64,000 bases of DNA from Jeotgalibacillus alimentarius (GCF_000829445.1 NZ_JXRQ01000030.1:124001-188000), one strand, 5' to 3'; positions 25,989-37,526 are shown, counted from the stretch's first letter. A program made the numbers and translations. The notes: generated from the letters alone by a model not told the origin.

Positions 25989-26903
25989 TTGCCCACAAAG
26001 CGAAAAAAGAATGAACTGCCTCCTGTTTCAGCAAAGAAGAGGAGCCAGCATAAAAAACTGTCGTTAAATTCAGTCAGTAGAAGAGCTTTTTTTATCTGTC
26101 TTGGGGCTATTTTAATGGCAGTAGGCCTGGAGCTGTTTCTGGTACCGAATCAGGTTCTTGATGGCGGAATTGTTGGTATTTCAATTATTTTATCTTACTT
26201 AACCGGATGGAAGCTTGGACTTTTTATATTTGTATTAAACATTCCATTTTTCTTTATTGGCTATAAGCAGATTGGAAAAACATTTGCATTTTCCACATTG
26301 CTTGGCATTTCTGTTTTGTCAATCTCCACCTATTTCCTTCACAGCGTACCCGGTTTTACCGATGACCTGCTGCTCGCTACTGTATTTGGCGGGATCATAC
26401 TCGGGGTTGGCGTGGGAATCGTGATACGCTACGGTGGTTCACTTGACGGCACAGAAATTCTTGCAATCCTGTTTAACAAAAACCTTCCTTTTTCAGTCGG
26501 GGAAATTATAATGTTTTTCAATTTGTTCATTTTTGGCGTCGCAGGTTTTGTTTTTGAATGGGACCGTGCGATGTATTCATTAATTGCTTATTTTATCGCG
26601 TTTAAAACCATTGATATCGTGATTCAGGGCATAGATGAATCAAAAGCTGCCTGGATCATCAGTGATGATTATATTGAAATCGGTGATGCGATTATTGACC
26701 GTCTCGGCCGCGGTGTCACGTATCTGAACGGTCAGGGCGGCTTTACACTCCATTCGAAAAAAGTCGTTTTTTGTGTGATCACAAGGCTTGAAGAGGCCAA
26801 ACTTAAGGGTATAGTAGAAGATATAGATCCAACCGCCTTCCTCGCAGTCGGCAGCATTGCCGAGGTACGCGGAGGAAGATTTAAAAAGAAAGCGATACAC
26901 TAA
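25989..26903 (+). CDS. YitT family membrane protein
   Basis: This 304-residue protein has a basic N-terminal tail (KRKKNELPP and KKRSQHKK), five to six membrane segments with the family motif LEIFLVPNQ-like LELFLVPNQVLDGGIVG and GGSLDGTEILAI, and a C-terminal DUF2179 cytoplasmic domain (GRGVTYLNGQGGF). The function of the family is unknown. The start is probably TTG at 25989, placed 8 bases after GGGAGG; the ATG at 25959 lies upstream of that site. The downstream side is filled by repeats A and C. Confidence 0.85.
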   Translation: MPTKRKKNELPPVSAKKRSQHKKLSLNSVSRRAFFICLGAILMAVGLELFLVPNQVLDGGIVGISIILSYLTGWKLGLFIFVLNIPFFFIGYKQIGKTFAFSTLLGISVLSISTYFLHSVPGFTDDLLLATVFGGIILGVGVGIVIRYGGSLDGTEILAILFNKNLPFSVGEIIMFFNLFIFGVAGFVFEWDRAMYSLIAYFIAFKTIDIVIQGIDESKAAWIISDDYIEIGDAIIDRLGRGVTYLNGQGGFTLHSKKVVFCVITRLEEAKLKGIVEDIDPTAFLAVGSIAEVRGGRFKKKAIH

Positions 26904-27028
26904 GAAAAGTGAAGGGCGCTTGATCAGCTCTGACAGGCATAAGACGCGGCGCGGAAAACGGGTGGTCTTGCCGTTTACCGCTGCGTGGCTTATGACCCGA
27001 AGAGCTAGCGCCCGGAGCTGGACATTGA
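26903..27028. repeat. repeat family A, copy 3
   Basis: Carries AGCTCTGACAGGCATAAG and CGTGGCTTATGACCCGAAG, as in the other family A copies. It starts at the yitT stop codon and is joined directly to a family C copy. Confidence 0.85.
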
Positions 27029-27188
27029 GAAAAGCAGAGGCAGGCGTTTAGGGGCGTATGCGCTGGACTGAAGCGCATGAAGATAAAGGAAACACAGCGA
27101 ACAAAGTGAGCTGATGTTGACTTATCTTTAGGAGCTGAGGGAAGCGCACTAGCCCCTGCCTGCCAGAGCCGGACATTGAGAAAAGCGG
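27029..27188. repeat. repeat family C, copy 2
   Basis: The inverted counterpart of 11889-12041 (CAGGCGTTTAGGGGCGTATG to AGCCCCTGCCTGCC). Together with family A it fills the gap between the YitT and RsbR-like genes. It ends about 40 bp before the RsbR-like start. Confidence 0.85.
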
Positions 27189-27229
27189 AGGTCACTTCGC
27201 ACTTACAAATACAGAATTGAGGGATTGAC

Positions 27230-28057
27230 ATGGGTTCGATTCAGGATTTTGCTTCATACCTGAAAGATAATGGAGAAGAGCTTGGTGAAAAACTCCTTGT
27301 GTACAGCCTTGGAAAAGTAGATGTGGAGATTCCGCAACACATGATTGAGGAATCACGAAAAAATAATGGACGATTCTTTAAATTCTTTTCCGACACGCTG
27401 ATTGTGGAAGAAGAGGAGTCTGTAGAAGAAAAGTTTTTAAGATGGAGCCGGGATAATATTGAAGAGCAGGTTTCGATGATGGATAAACTGTCTTCATTAA
27501 TCCGCCCCTACCCTGATACAAGAATGTATTTCAGTGATTTGATCGGCATGATCTGTATTCAGAAGGAACTGTCTACAAAAGACACACTATTTGTATTAAA
27601 TCGTCTCAATTTCATTCTTGATATTAATATGCGGGAATCGATTCTTCTTTTTGAAAAATATAAGAACCGGATCAATGCTGAGAGCAGAAAAGAGATTCTT
27701 GCGCTTTCTGCACCGATTGTTCCAATTCAGCCGGGTGTAGTTGTGCTGCCGCTGGTAGGTAAAATTGATTCAGCACGTGCAGAACAACTGATGACTCAGA
27801 CGATTCCTGAGATCAGCAGTATGGACCTGGATTGTGTAATCATTGATTTTTCAGGAATTGTAACGATTGATAATGAAGTGGCAGGGCATGTCTTTGATAT
27901 TACCAATGTCCTGAAGCTGTTAGGCATTGATGTGAATGTCAGCGGCCTGCGGCCTGAGCTTGCCCAGCACATTGTATTAAACGGCATTCATTTTGATGAT
28001 ATTCAAACTTTTTCAAATGTGCAGCAGGCGATTAAGAATTGGGAGCAATTGATATAA
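27230..28057 (+). CDS. RsbR-like STAS domain protein
   Basis: This 275-residue protein has a helical, probably globin-like N-terminal domain (about 1-155) and a C-terminal STAS domain (about 165-275) of the RsbR co-antagonist type that builds stressosomes. The STAS core reads IIDFSGIVTIDNEVAGH. At the position of the phosphorylated threonine of RsbRA (Thr171) I place Asn215, so RsbT may be unable to phosphorylate it there. No rsbS, rsbT or rsbX is nearby. It could be a sensor paralogue feeding the general stress response, like RsbRB-D or YtvA. A 13-bp terminator stem follows. Confidence 0.8.
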   Translation: MGSIQDFASYLKDNGEELGEKLLVYSLGKVDVEIPQHMIEESRKNNGRFFKFFSDTLIVEEEESVEEKFLRWSRDNIEEQVSMMDKLSSLIRPYPDTRMYFSDLIGMICIQKELSTKDTLFVLNRLNFILDINMRESILLFEKYKNRINAESRKEILALSAPIVPIQPGVVVLPLVGKIDSARAEQLMTQTIPEISSMDLDCVIIDFSGIVTIDNEVAGHVFDITNVLKLLGIDVNVSGLRPELAQHIVLNGIHFDDIQTFSNVQQAIKNWEQLI

Positions 28058-28060
28058 AAA

Positions 28061-28093
28061 AAGGGTATCTGCCGGTTGGCGGATACCCTTTTC
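28061..28093 (+). terminator. Rho-independent terminator
   Basis: A stem AAGGGTATC-T-GCC / GGC-G-GATACCCTT with a 4-nt loop, then TTTTCTTT, directly after the RsbR-like gene. Confidence 0.88.
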
Positions 28094-28100
28094 TTTGTTC

Positions 28101-28411
28101 AATTTCATGCGCTGGCTCCGCGTCTTATGCCTGTCGGAGCTGAACAAGCGCCTTCCACTTTTCTTTGTCCAGTTCCAGCGCCTAGCCCCTCGAGTCATAA
28201 GTCACCCTGAGAAAATGGGAAAGGTCACCCATTTCCCTCAGGGCGTCTTATGCTTTTCGGGGCTGACCAAGGCGCTTACACTTTTCTTTGTCCAGTTCCA
28301 GGCACTAGCTCCTCGGGTCATAAGCCACGCATCGGTAAACGGGAAAAGCGCCCGTTTTCCGCTCCGCGTCTTATGCCTGTCGGAGCTGAACAAGCGCCTT
28401 CCACTTTTCTT
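28101..28411. repeat. repeat family A, two full copies and one half copy in tandem
   Basis: A half copy (28101-28165), a diverged copy (28166-28290) and a standard copy (28291-28411) are head to tail, each starting CTTTGTCCAGTTCCAG or similar. The middle copy has a different central stem, CCCTGAGAAAATGGG with CCCATTTCCCTCAGGG. They fill the gap to the purA 3' end, and no separate purA terminator is seen. Confidence 0.88.
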
Positions 28412-28412
28412 A

Positions 28413-29741
<1,329 letters not shown>

Positions 29742-29756
29742 TTATCAAACAAGAAC

Positions 29757-29785
29757 AGTTTACCAGTCATTGAAGTGCCAGTCAA
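29757..29785 (-). promoter_or_regulatory. purA promoter
   Basis: On the minus strand TTGACT (29780-29785) and TAAACT (29757-29762) are 17 bp apart, about 50 bp upstream of the purA start. Confidence 0.75.
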
Positions 29786-29787
29786 TG

Positions 29788-29831
29788 AAAAGACGAACAT
29801 TATTGGTTAAAAAGTTATTTATATTCGTTAT
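29788..29831. promoter_or_regulatory. candidate PurR PurBox pair
   Basis: Inverted CGAAC (29794-29798) and ATTCG (29823-29827) with AT-rich flanks, and 26 bp between the CGAA and TTCG cores, resemble paired PurBoxes just upstream of the purA -35 box. Both boxes are imperfect. Confidence 0.45.
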
Positions 29832-29870
29832 TTTAGGGTGACGAAACGTGGTCTTCTTATTTTGCAGGCT

Positions 29871-29903
29871 GCCGGATATGATATCAGAAGGGGCAGCCTG
29901 ACA
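29871..29903. other. inverted repeat between dnaC and purA
   Basis: CAGGCTGCC pairs with GGCAGCCTG across about 17 bp. There is no T tract. It could be a hairpin in a transcript from either side or an operator; no function is assigned. Confidence 0.4.
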
Positions 29904-29910
29904 CCAAATG

Positions 29911-29936
29911 AAAAAAGCCCCACAAAGGAGGCTTTA
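29911..29936 (-). terminator. terminator of dnaC
   Basis: AAAGCC/GGCTTT stem followed by a T6 tract on the minus strand, overlapping the dnaC stop codon. Confidence 0.8.
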
Positions 29937-31298
29937 CGCACCAGGCGGCATATTCGGATCATCCAGACGCCGCTCGAGGTTAACGAACTTATTGTATTCT
30001 TTAATAAATGCAAGAGACACCGTACCAACCGGGCCGTTACGCTGTTTGGCAATAATAATTTCAATCGTATTCTGATTTTCACTTTCTTTATCATAATAGT
30101 CATCACGATAAAGGAAGGCAACGATATCGGCATCCTGCTCAATACTTCCTGATTCACGTAAGTCAGACATCATCGGACGCTTGTCCTGACGTGATTCCAC
30201 GCCACGTGAAAGCTGGGACAGGGCAATAACCGGCACTTCAAGCTCACGCGCCAGACCTTTTAGTGAACGGGAGATTTCAGATACTTCCTGCTGACGGTTC
30301 TCACCGGGTTTTCCTGTTCCGTGAATGAGCTGCATGTAGTCAATCAAAATCATGCCAAGGCCATGCTCCTGCTTCAGACGGCGGCATTTCGCACGGATAT
30401 CCTGCACGCGCACACCAGGCGTGTCATCAATATAGATACCGGCGTTTGACAGGCTTCCCATTGCCATCGTCAGCTTGCGCCAGTCTTCATCTGTCAGGGC
30501 GCCTGTACGCAGGTTCTGGGCGTTGATATTGCCTTCCGCACAGAGCATACGCATCACAAGCTGCTCTGCCCCCATCTCCAGACTGAAGATCGCAACGTTC
30601 TCACCTGTCTTGGTTGCCACGTTTTGTGCGATATTAAGGGCGAAAGCGGTCTTACCAACTGACGGACGGGCAGCTACGATAATTAGGTCATTACGCTGGA
30701 AGCCCGCTGTCATGCGGTCAAGCTCGTTAAAGCCTGTTGCAATTCCTGTAATATCACCCTGCGTGCTATTCAGCATTTCAATATTGTCATATGTGCGCAC
30801 GAGCACATCTTTCATCGAGTGGAAGGCGCTCGTATTTTTACGGTTTGCGACTTCCATAATATTTCGTTCAGCCTCAGCTAACAGGTTTTCGACTTCATCC
30901 TCACGCGCGTAACCATCCTGTGCAATTGTGGTAGCGGTGCGGATCAGCCGTCTTAAAAGCGCTTTTTCTTCTACGATATGGGCATAATATTCAAGGTTGG
31001 CTGCAGTCGGCACAAAGCCGGCAAGATCAGTTAAATAAGAGATGCCGCCAACGTCTTCAAGCTCTTTCATGGCTGCAAGCTCTTCTGTGACTGTGACAAG
31101 GTCAATCGCTTTTCCTTTATCACTTAAGCTGATCATGACGTCAAAAATCCGCTGGTGGGCACTGCGGTAAAAATCTTCCGGCATGAGGACTTCCTGCGCA
31201 GATATCAGTGACTGGGGTTCTAAAAAGATGGCGCCAAGCACGGCCTGCTCAGCTTCTATATTTTGCGGCGGCATTCGGTCCGCATACTGTTCATTCAC
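29934..31298 (-). CDS. dnaC: replicative DNA helicase
   Basis: This 454-residue hexameric DnaB-type helicase (called DnaC in Bacillus) unwinds the fork. The N-terminal helical domain (NIEAEQAVLGAIF) binds primase. The RecA-like domain carries Walker A RPSVGKTAF, Walker B LILIDYMQL-like MILIDYMQL, and ALSQLSRGVESR. The start is GTG at 31298 after CAGGAGGG; upstream in-frame codons lack a ribosome site. A hairpin separates it from rplI, so expression is at least partly independent. A TATACT at 31398-31403 may be its -10 box. Confidence 0.96.
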   Translation of the reverse strand: MNEQYADRMPPQNIEAEQAVLGAIFLEPQSLISAQEVLMPEDFYRSAHQRIFDVMISLSDKGKAIDLVTVTEELAAMKELEDVGGISYLTDLAGFVPTAANLEYYAHIVEEKALLRRLIRTATTIAQDGYAREDEVENLLAEAERNIMEVANRKNTSAFHSMKDVLVRTYDNIEMLNSTQGDITGIATGFNELDRMTAGFQRNDLIIVAARPSVGKTAFALNIAQNVATKTGENVAIFSLEMGAEQLVMRMLCAEGNINAQNLRTGALTDEDWRKLTMAMGSLSNAGIYIDDTPGVRVQDIRAKCRRLKQEHGLGMILIDYMQLIHGTGKPGENRQQEVSEISRSLKGLARELEVPVIALSQLSRGVESRQDKRPMMSDLRESGSIEQDADIVAFLYRDDYYDKESENQNTIEIIIAKQRNGPVGTVSLAFIKEYNKFVNLERRLDDPNMPPGA

Positions 31299-31320
31299 GT
31301 CGGATCCCTCCTGTGGAGCT

Positions 31321-31373
31321 GTATAAAATGCCGGCACTGCGCTTCCATCAGGAAATTCGCACAGTCCCGGCAT
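31321..31373 (-). terminator. hairpin between rplI and dnaC
   Basis: ATGCCGG/CCGGCAT with further inner pairing (ACTG/CAGT) is followed by TTTTAT on the minus strand. It is a weak terminator or attenuator after rplI. Confidence 0.55.
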
Positions 31374-31436
31374 GTTTATTTGTTTCTATTTGGTCATAGT
31401 ATATCATGGATACATTTGTTTTCAGAAGACCCTAAT

Positions 31437-31883
31437 TTATTCCTCTGTTACGTGAACCTTTACAGTAGCGGTTACATCGTTATGAACTTTTACCGGTACA
31501 TTTGTGTAGCCGAGTGAACGGATCGCATCGCTCAGTTCGATCTTACGCTTGTCGACTTTAATGCCGTGCGTTTTTTTCAGTTCTTCTGCAATCTGCTTAG
31601 ATGTAACTGAGCCGAACAGGCGGCCGTCTTCTCCAGATTTCGCTGTCAGTTCAACTGTCAGTTCTTCGATTTTCGCCTTCAGCTGCTTCGCTTCTTCAAG
31701 CTCCTGCTGTGCTTCCTGCTCTTTCTTTTTCTTTTGGGCATTCAACTGACTGACATTTCCCGCGTTTGCTTCAGCAGCCAGATTATTTTTCAGAAGGTAG
31801 TTGTGTGCATAACCATCTGCAACGTTTTTTACTTCGCCTTTTTTACCTTTACCTTTTACGTCTTGTAGAAAAATTACTTTCAT
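31437..31883 (-). CDS. rplI: 50S ribosomal protein L9
   Basis: A 148-residue ribosomal protein with the classic start [20 protein letters not shown] and [14 protein letters not shown], a long connecting helix rich in Lys/Glu/Gln (about 45-75) and a C-terminal domain. It binds 23S rRNA at the base of the L1 stalk. Its ATG overlaps the gdpP stop codon (ATGA), so the two are translationally coupled. GGAGG precedes the start. Confidence 0.98.
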   Translation of the reverse strand: MKVIFLQDVKGKGKKGEVKNVADGYAHNYLLKNNLAAEANAGNVSQLNAQKKKKEQEAQQELEEAKQLKAKIEELTVELTAKSGEDGRLFGSVTSKQIAEELKKTHGIKVDKRKIELSDAIRSLGYTNVPVKVHNDVTATVKVHVTEE

Positions 31884-33859
31884 GATTCTTCAGTTCCTCC
31901 TTCGATGTGTTCGTTAATTGCCTGCTTCAGCTGCTCTACAGCCTCATCAATGGTGACACCTTTGAGCTGGGTTGCTGCATTCGTCAGGTGCCCTCCGCCA
32001 TTGAGCTTTTCCATGATCAGCTGTACATTGACAGTGCCGAGGGATCTCGCGCTGATGCCGACTACTCCTTCATCACGGAACGCAACGACAAATGATGCTG
32101 CAACATCTTCCATTTGCAGAAGTGTATCAGCTGCCTGAGCGATGATCACAGAATCGTGTACCCTGTCATCTTCACCAAAAGCAATCGCCATCCCGTGCTT
32201 GTAGAATGTAACGGTTTCAACCAGGCGTGCCCGCTCGACGTACGTAGTGACGTCCTCTCTTAAGAACTGCTGAACAAGCACTGTATCCGCGCCAAGCGTT
32301 CTTAAATAGGAAGCCGCATCAAACGTCCGGGATCCTGTACGCATCGTGAAGCTTTTCGTATCCACTATTATACCAGCAAGCAGTGCGGTCGCTTCAAGCA
32401 TTGTGATTTTCTCTGTTCTCGGCTGATAATCAAGTAATTCTGTGACCAGTTCAGCCGTTGAAGAAGCATAAGGCTCCATATATACAAGAAGCGGGTTTTC
32501 AATAAATTCCTCACCGCGTCTGTGATGATCAATGACAACGACTTTTTCCGCTTTATTCAACAGCTTTTCTTCAATGACAAGACTCGGCTTGTGCGTATCC
32601 ACGATGACAAGCAGCGTATCATCTGTCACCATATCAAGCGCCTCTTCAGGCGTAATCATATGTGAAAATAGATCCGGCTTCGTTTTAATCTCATCAATCA
32701 AACGGTTAACCCCGCTGTCGATTTCTGTGAAATTAAGTGCGACAAAGCCTTCCCGCTGATTCATCTGTGCAATCTTTCTGACACCGATTGCTGCACCGAC
32801 TGCATCCATATCAGGACGCTTATGTCCCATGACAATCACTTTATCACTGCTGACAATTAATTCGCGCAGTGCGTGAGAGATCACGCGTGCACGCACCCGT
32901 GTGCGTTTTTCCATCGGATTCGTCTTTCCGCCGTAGAACTTCACTTTGCCGTTCGCCTGATTAATGACGACCTGGTCGCCTCCGCGGCCAAGTGCCAGAT
33001 CAAGGCTCGACTGTGCCTGACGTCCGAGTTCCGGCAGTGTTTCAGCACCTGAACCCACACCGATACTAAGCGTCAGCGGCACATTCTGTTTCGAAGTCAT
33101 ATCACGGATCGAATCCAGAATCGTGAATTTTTCATGTTCAAGCTCACGCAGAATACGCTCATTCATCACTGCGAGAAAACGGTCAGAGGAGACCCTTTTG
33201 ACATAAATATCGTGCTCTGTTGCCCACTGATTCAGTAAAGTGGTGACAGCACTGTTAATGTTACTGCGCGCTGAATCATCCATTCCCTGCGTTAATTCAT
33301 CATAGTTATCCAGGAAAATAACAGAAATCACAGTACGGTCCGCTGCATACTGCTCTTCGACTTCAGACTGTTCTGTCACGTCAAAGAAATACAGCAGCTT
33401 TTCATCCTGCTTATGAATAATCCGGAAGATCCGTCCCTGCCAGGAGACCGTCTCCTCAACGCTTCCTTCTTTCTTAATCACCGGCACCAATACATCAGCC
33501 ACGTCATATAAAGAACGGCCAATCATCGTGCCATCTTCAATAAAAGCGGCCAGGTAAGGGTTCGCCCACTCCACATAAAAATCGTCATTATATAACAGAA
33601 TCCCAACCGGCATCTCCATCAGTGCTTCTTCGCCTGCTCTTTTGACCCGGTAGGACAGTGTGGATATATAGTCTTCTGTATCGTTGAAAAAGCGCTTTTC
33701 AAATACAAAAGCGTACCACAGAACCGGCACTGCAAGAATCAGCGTACCAACGGCAAACATCCAGTTGTATAAAAACAATACTGCTACAGTGATAAGAACA
33801 ATCAGTGTAAGCCCCAGCAGCAGCCGGCGTAAGATCCGGTGTTGAAAATATGTTGGCAT
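31880..33859 (-). CDS. gdpP: GdpP cyclic-di-AMP phosphodiesterase
   Basis: This 659-residue protein has two N-terminal membrane helices, a degenerate PAS domain (about 80-150), a degenerate GGDEF domain (about 170-295) and a C-terminal DHH/DHHA1 phosphodiesterase with the metal motifs [16 protein letters not shown] and [13 protein letters not shown]1 ends with [12 protein letters not shown]. It cuts c-di-AMP to pApA and so sets potassium, osmotic and beta-lactam responses. The ATG at 33859 follows GGAG; a TTG at 33874 overlaps that site. Order yybS-gdpP-rplI is the standard one. Confidence 0.96.
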   Translation of the reverse strand: MPTYFQHRILRRLLLGLTLIVLITVAVLFLYNWMFAVGTLILAVPVLWYAFVFEKRFFNDTEDYISTLSYRVKRAGEEALMEMPVGILLYNDDFYVEWANPYLAAFIEDGTMIGRSLYDVADVLVPVIKKEGSVEETVSWQGRIFRIIHKQDEKLLYFFDVTEQSEVEEQYAADRTVISVIFLDNYDELTQGMDDSARSNINSAVTTLLNQWATEHDIYVKRVSSDRFLAVMNERILRELEHEKFTILDSIRDMTSKQNVPLTLSIGVGSGAETLPELGRQAQSSLDLALGRGGDQVVINQANGKVKFYGGKTNPMEKRTRVRARVISHALRELIVSSDKVIVMGHKRPDMDAVGAAIGVRKIAQMNQREGFVALNFTEIDSGVNRLIDEIKTKPDLFSHMITPEEALDMVTDDTLLVIVDTHKPSLVIEEKLLNKAEKVVVIDHHRRGEEFIENPLLVYMEPYASSTAELVTELLDYQPRTEKITMLEATALLAGIIVDTKSFTMRTGSRTFDAASYLRTLGADTVLVQQFLREDVTTYVERARLVETVTFYKHGMAIAFGEDDRVHDSVIIAQAADTLLQMEDVAASFVVAFRDEGVVGISARSLGTVNVQLIMEKLNGGGHLTNAATQLKGVTIDEAVEQLKQAINEHIEGGTEES

Positions 33860-33927
33860 GCTTTCAGCTCCCAAAACGGTTTTCCCGTTTGCATGATATA
33901 TGCTCTATTCTATCCGTTTTAAAGAAA

Positions 33928-33951
33928 AGTGTGATTTTACTTCTTCACACT
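33928..33951 (-). terminator. possible terminator after yybS
   Basis: AGTGTGA/TCACACT with a 10-nt loop followed by TTTCTTT on the minus strand. It overlaps the yybS stop codon, so transcription into gdpP may be only partly blocked. Confidence 0.5.
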
Positions 33952-34875
33952 GATCCTTTTTCGTAAATCAAAACCTAAGTCTATTATACCTAAAATTCGC
34001 GTTAATGGATTGATCAATACGCCTAAAATGGTCAAAATCACCAAAAGCCCCTTATTCCAGCCTTTTAAATGACCGTAAAAATGAATAAAGGCCAATCCCT
34101 GAAAGATCATTAACAGTTCGAATCCAAGCTGGAGATTAACGAGCATAAAAGCAAACGTTGTCCCCTGTTCAGGCGTTGCAATCAGCGTAGTCAAAAGAAC
34201 AATCAGATAATACCAGATGACATTTTTCGGCAATGACAGATTGCGGAACGGCTCAAATGACGGGAGCTCCTTTTTTAACAGCCGCTTTGCAATCGGGAAG
34301 CTGATCAGGAATACAAACCACATAAAGATGAAAGTAGTCACAATAAACAGCGTTGGAAAGAGTAATTCGTACACCTGGAGACTTTGTCTGATCGATTCTC
34401 CAACTTCAGTTACATCACTCCCCATCCCGCTTACCATATCAAGAGACTGATTAAGAGATTCATTGATGATCACAAACAGTCCATCAATGAGATTGATGCC
34501 AAACAATAAGATGGCACCCAGATACAGTAAAAGCATATTGGCAATAAAAGCAATTGTACCCCCGGCAAGCGCAGCCAGTTTACTTTTACCCTGCTGGATC
34601 ATCCAGCCGATCGTAACACCTGTTGTACCGTAGATAAGTGCTGCAAAAACAGATAAAAACCCGCTGACAATGCCCGTTACCCCTATCGCAGCTGCAATAA
34701 GGATAAGGGAGTAGCGCAATGGGTGTTTGATGCTGTACAGCATAAATGGCAGCGTCATGACTAATGACACCGGAAGGACAAGCACTGGTATATAATTCGC
34801 GATCAGAAGCAGCAATGTAAAGACAACGATCATCATCGCACCTTCTGTCAGCCTTAATGTATTTGAATTGTTCAT
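33937..34875 (-). CDS. yybS: YybS-like DUF2232 membrane protein
   Basis: A 312-residue polytopic membrane protein of the DUF2232/YybS family with about eight hydrophobic segments and little else. Its position directly before gdpP-rplI is conserved in Bacillales. The function is unknown; some relatives resemble S-components of vitamin transporters or proteins of sporulation/germination. The gap to gdpP is about 80 bp. Confidence 0.85.
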   Translation of the reverse strand: MNNSNTLRLTEGAMMIVVFTLLLLIANYIPVLVLPVSLVMTLPFMLYSIKHPLRYSLILIAAAIGVTGIVSGFLSVFAALIYGTTGVTIGWMIQQGKSKLAALAGGTIAFIANMLLLYLGAILLFGINLIDGLFVIINESLNQSLDMVSGMGSDVTEVGESIRQSLQVYELLFPTLFIVTTFIFMWFVFLISFPIAKRLLKKELPSFEPFRNLSLPKNVIWYYLIVLLTTLIATPEQGTTFAFMLVNLQLGFELLMIFQGLAFIHFYGHLKGWNKGLLVILTILGVLINPLTRILGIIDLGFDLRKRISVKK

Positions 34876-35004
34876 TCGTACACCTCTATCTTTTCTAATC
34901 AGGACATCATACTCATTTTATCTGTCTGACAGGCCCGCTTCAACCGTCAGCCCACCGCCCCGACCAATTTGCAGGCCTTGCCGTTCACTGGATTGATGAA
35001 TTTG

Positions 35005-35040
35005 AAAAAAGTCCCTGAATCACAATAGATTCAGGGACTT
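35005..35040 (-). terminator. terminator of the chemoreceptor gene
   Basis: A 13-bp perfect stem (AAGTCCCTGAATC, loop ACAATA) is followed by six T on the minus strand. Confidence 0.94.
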
Positions 35041-35045
35041 TACTA

Positions 35046-37061
35046 TTAACTTTGCTGCTCATCAAGCTGGAACCGGTTGACTGCCTGCTGCAGGTCATCA
35101 CTCAGCTCACTCAATCTTTCAGCTGATTCAGTTACGGTCTGAATCGCTCTTACCTGTTCATCAGTTGAAGCCGCCACCTGCTCACAGGATGCAGCTGTTT
35201 CTTCTGCCATTGCAGCCATTTCCTGAATGACACGTGATACAGCTTCCTTGCTTGCAGATACATCCTGGATTTCACGGTACACAGCTAAAATAGATGTTTC
35301 CATCGTACCCATGAAATCAGACATCTGATCAAAAATCTCATTTGTCTGCTCAACGACGACTGACTGATTGTCAAAGTTCTCTTTCGTGCGTCCCATTTCA
35401 TTAACAGCACGCTTCGAGCTGTCCTGAATATCAGCAATCGTCTGCTTCACTTCATCAGTCGCACGTACAGACTGCTCAGCAAGCTTTCTGACCTCGTCTG
35501 CAACAACTGCGAACCCTTTACCATGCTCACCTGCGCGCGCCGCTTCAATTGAAGCATTCAGCGCTAAAAGGTTCGTCTGGGAAGAGATTTCAGTAATGGT
35601 AGCCATGACAGATTCAATTGTCTGTACTTTATTTTCTAGGTCTCTAATGACAGATTCCATTGACTGAATGAATTCAGTTGATGACGTGTGATATTCTTTC
35701 AGCTGCTTCATCTGACTGATTCCGCTCGCATTCACACTGCCTGCTTCACTAGCCACTTCAGACATTTGCTTAGACTGCTCTGAGATCGCATTGATCTTTT
35801 CACCAAGCGTCTGCGACTGACGGTTCGCTTCATCTGCCTCTTCAGCAGACTGCGTTGCGCCATCAGCAATATCACTTACTGCACTCGCCACCTGTTCACT
35901 CGATGCATTCGTTTCTTCCGCCACAGCACTTAAGCCTTCAGCAGAGCCGCGCACTTCATTCACAGAGAGCTTTACAGTCGTTAAAATGCTATTCATATTA
36001 TCAACCATCTGATTAAATTGAGTTGCCAGTTCGCCAATTTCATCATCAGACTTTACATGTGCACGTGTGCTTAAGTCACCGCTAGCAACTTCACGCACAG
36101 ACTCTTTTAAGCTTACAATCGGCTTTGAGAACCTGCTTGCCACAATTGACATGATGACCGCTGCTACAATCAAAGTAACGATCCCGATAATAAGCAGTAA
36201 CGTCACAATCGAGAGTGATTCCGCTATAATATCAGATTCATCGAAAGCAACACCGATTTTCCAGTTTGTATTACCTGCAGTAGAGTAAACCATTAATTTA
36301 TCTGATCCGTTATACGTGTAATCAACGCGTCCTGCTTCCTGGTTTTGAGCAAACAGGTCCTGGATGAAATCAAGCTCCATCAGATTTTCACTCTGAAGCG
36401 TCGGGTGTACAATCGCAATCCCTTCACCTGAAAGAACAAACGGATAACCGTTATAACCAATCTGTGTCTCACCAAGCTTTGTCGTCAAATCGCCAAGCTT
36501 TACATCCGTTCCTACGACACCGATCAGCTGTGAGCCATCCTGAATCGCCTTTGCTGCAGTGATGACATATTCTCCAGTCGCTTCATCAATATACGGCTCA
36601 CTCCAGATAACTGCATCCGGCTCAGCAGCTGCCTGCTGATACCAGTCACGCGTTGTCGCGTCAAAGTCTGCCGGCAGATCAACAAAAGGTGAGATCAATA
36701 ATGAACCATTGTCAGCTGCCACATAAATTGAAGAAGGATCTGAATAGATGGTCAGATATTCTTCGAGTAATTGTTCAAGTTCGTTTGTTGCTGCTGCATC
36801 ACCATCTTCAAGCGCAGCTTCTGCGTATTGAATAGCTGTAGTTGTAGATGCCACCTGCTCAATACTGCGACCATATTGATCAAGGAATGTTTCTGTGGAA
36901 TTTTGCAGCTCGCCTGCAATTCCTTCTGCCTGACTCAGCACATTTTCCTGAGTCCGGTCATGAAGCTGCCAGCCGGTTAAACTGAGCAGTACTGCAAATG
37001 CAGCAATAAGTACAATTGAAGTTGTTAAAATTAATTTAGTCTTGATAGATTTCAGTTTCAC
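35046..37061 (-). CDS. methyl-accepting chemotaxis protein (dCache)
   Basis: A 671-residue chemoreceptor with an N-terminal membrane helix (about 9-29), an extracellular double Cache domain (about 35-275; [20 protein letters not shown]), a second helix (about 282-306), HAMP (about 307-360) and a long coiled signalling domain with the invariant hairpin tip [20 protein letters not shown]. It passes ligand binding to CheA/CheW. No other chemotaxis gene is near, and the ligand is not predictable, though dCache receptors often bind amino acids. The start is GTG at 37061 after GGGGTGA. Confidence 0.94.
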   Translation of the reverse strand: MKLKSIKTKLILTTSIVLIAAFAVLLSLTGWQLHDRTQENVLSQAEGIAGELQNSTETFLDQYGRSIEQVASTTTAIQYAEAALEDGDAAATNELEQLLEEYLTIYSDPSSIYVAADNGSLLISPFVDLPADFDATTRDWYQQAAAEPDAVIWSEPYIDEATGEYVITAAKAIQDGSQLIGVVGTDVKLGDLTTKLGETQIGYNGYPFVLSGEGIAIVHPTLQSENLMELDFIQDLFAQNQEAGRVDYTYNGSDKLMVYSTAGNTNWKIGVAFDESDIIAESLSIVTLLLIIGIVTLIVAAVIMSIVASRFSKPIVSLKESVREVASGDLSTRAHVKSDDEIGELATQFNQMVDNMNSILTTVKLSVNEVRGSAEGLSAVAEETNASSEQVASAVSDIADGATQSAEEADEANRQSQTLGEKINAISEQSKQMSEVASEAGSVNASGISQMKQLKEYHTSSTEFIQSMESVIRDLENKVQTIESVMATITEISSQTNLLALNASIEAARAGEHGKGFAVVADEVRKLAEQSVRATDEVKQTIADIQDSSKRAVNEMGRTKENFDNQSVVVEQTNEIFDQMSDFMGTMETSILAVYREIQDVSASKEAVSRVIQEMAAMAEETAASCEQVAASTDEQVRAIQTVTESAERLSELSDDLQQAVNRFQLDEQQS

Positions 37062-37327
37062 TCAATTCACCCCATCATGCTAAATTTATATCACAGCTAT
37101 TTCTACCCTATACATATACATCGGATAATATATATAAAGTTGAAGGGGGAAAGAGAAATAAATTAGTTCGTATGTCTCAATAAATAAAGATAATTTTCAA
37201 ATATATAATTTTTTAAAGGTATAAAGTAGTATTTTTTCATGAAATATCCACTGGAGATACTTTTAGGAAGTTATGTAGAAGGAAAAATGAATGAGGAAAG
37301 TAATTACTTAATCATATAGCTCTGTTA
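37062..37327. other. AT-rich intergenic region upstream of the chemoreceptor
   Basis: Noncoding and strongly AT-rich, presumably holding the leftward chemoreceptor promoter. I see no clear sigma-D element or operator. The rest of the gap up to rpsR is repeat B copy 1 and the rpsR terminator. Confidence 0.4.
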
Positions 37328-37500
37328 TAGGTGGCTGTTGATTTCCGCTTCAGGGGGAACGCTTTCCGCATGAGCCGGTTTTTGGCTCCGGTTCAATCAT
37401 CCCTCCTCGAAGCTACGCTTCTGCGGGGTCTCACCTGTCACGCTTCTCCTGCTGGAGTCGTCCTCCTTCCGCTCCAATCAACAGCTGTGCTAAAACAACA
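37328..37500. repeat. intergenic repeat family B, copy 1
   Basis: Contains GATTTCCGCTTCAGG, GCGGGGTCTCACCTGTCACG and CTTCTCCTGCTGGAGTCGTC. Its flanks (TGTGCTAAAACAACATTC and GGTGGCTGTTG) are also conserved in copy 4 at 50758-50919, so the unit is about 170 bp. Confidence 0.88.
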
Positions 37501-37526
37501 TTCGACTTTAACAAAGCCAATCATAT

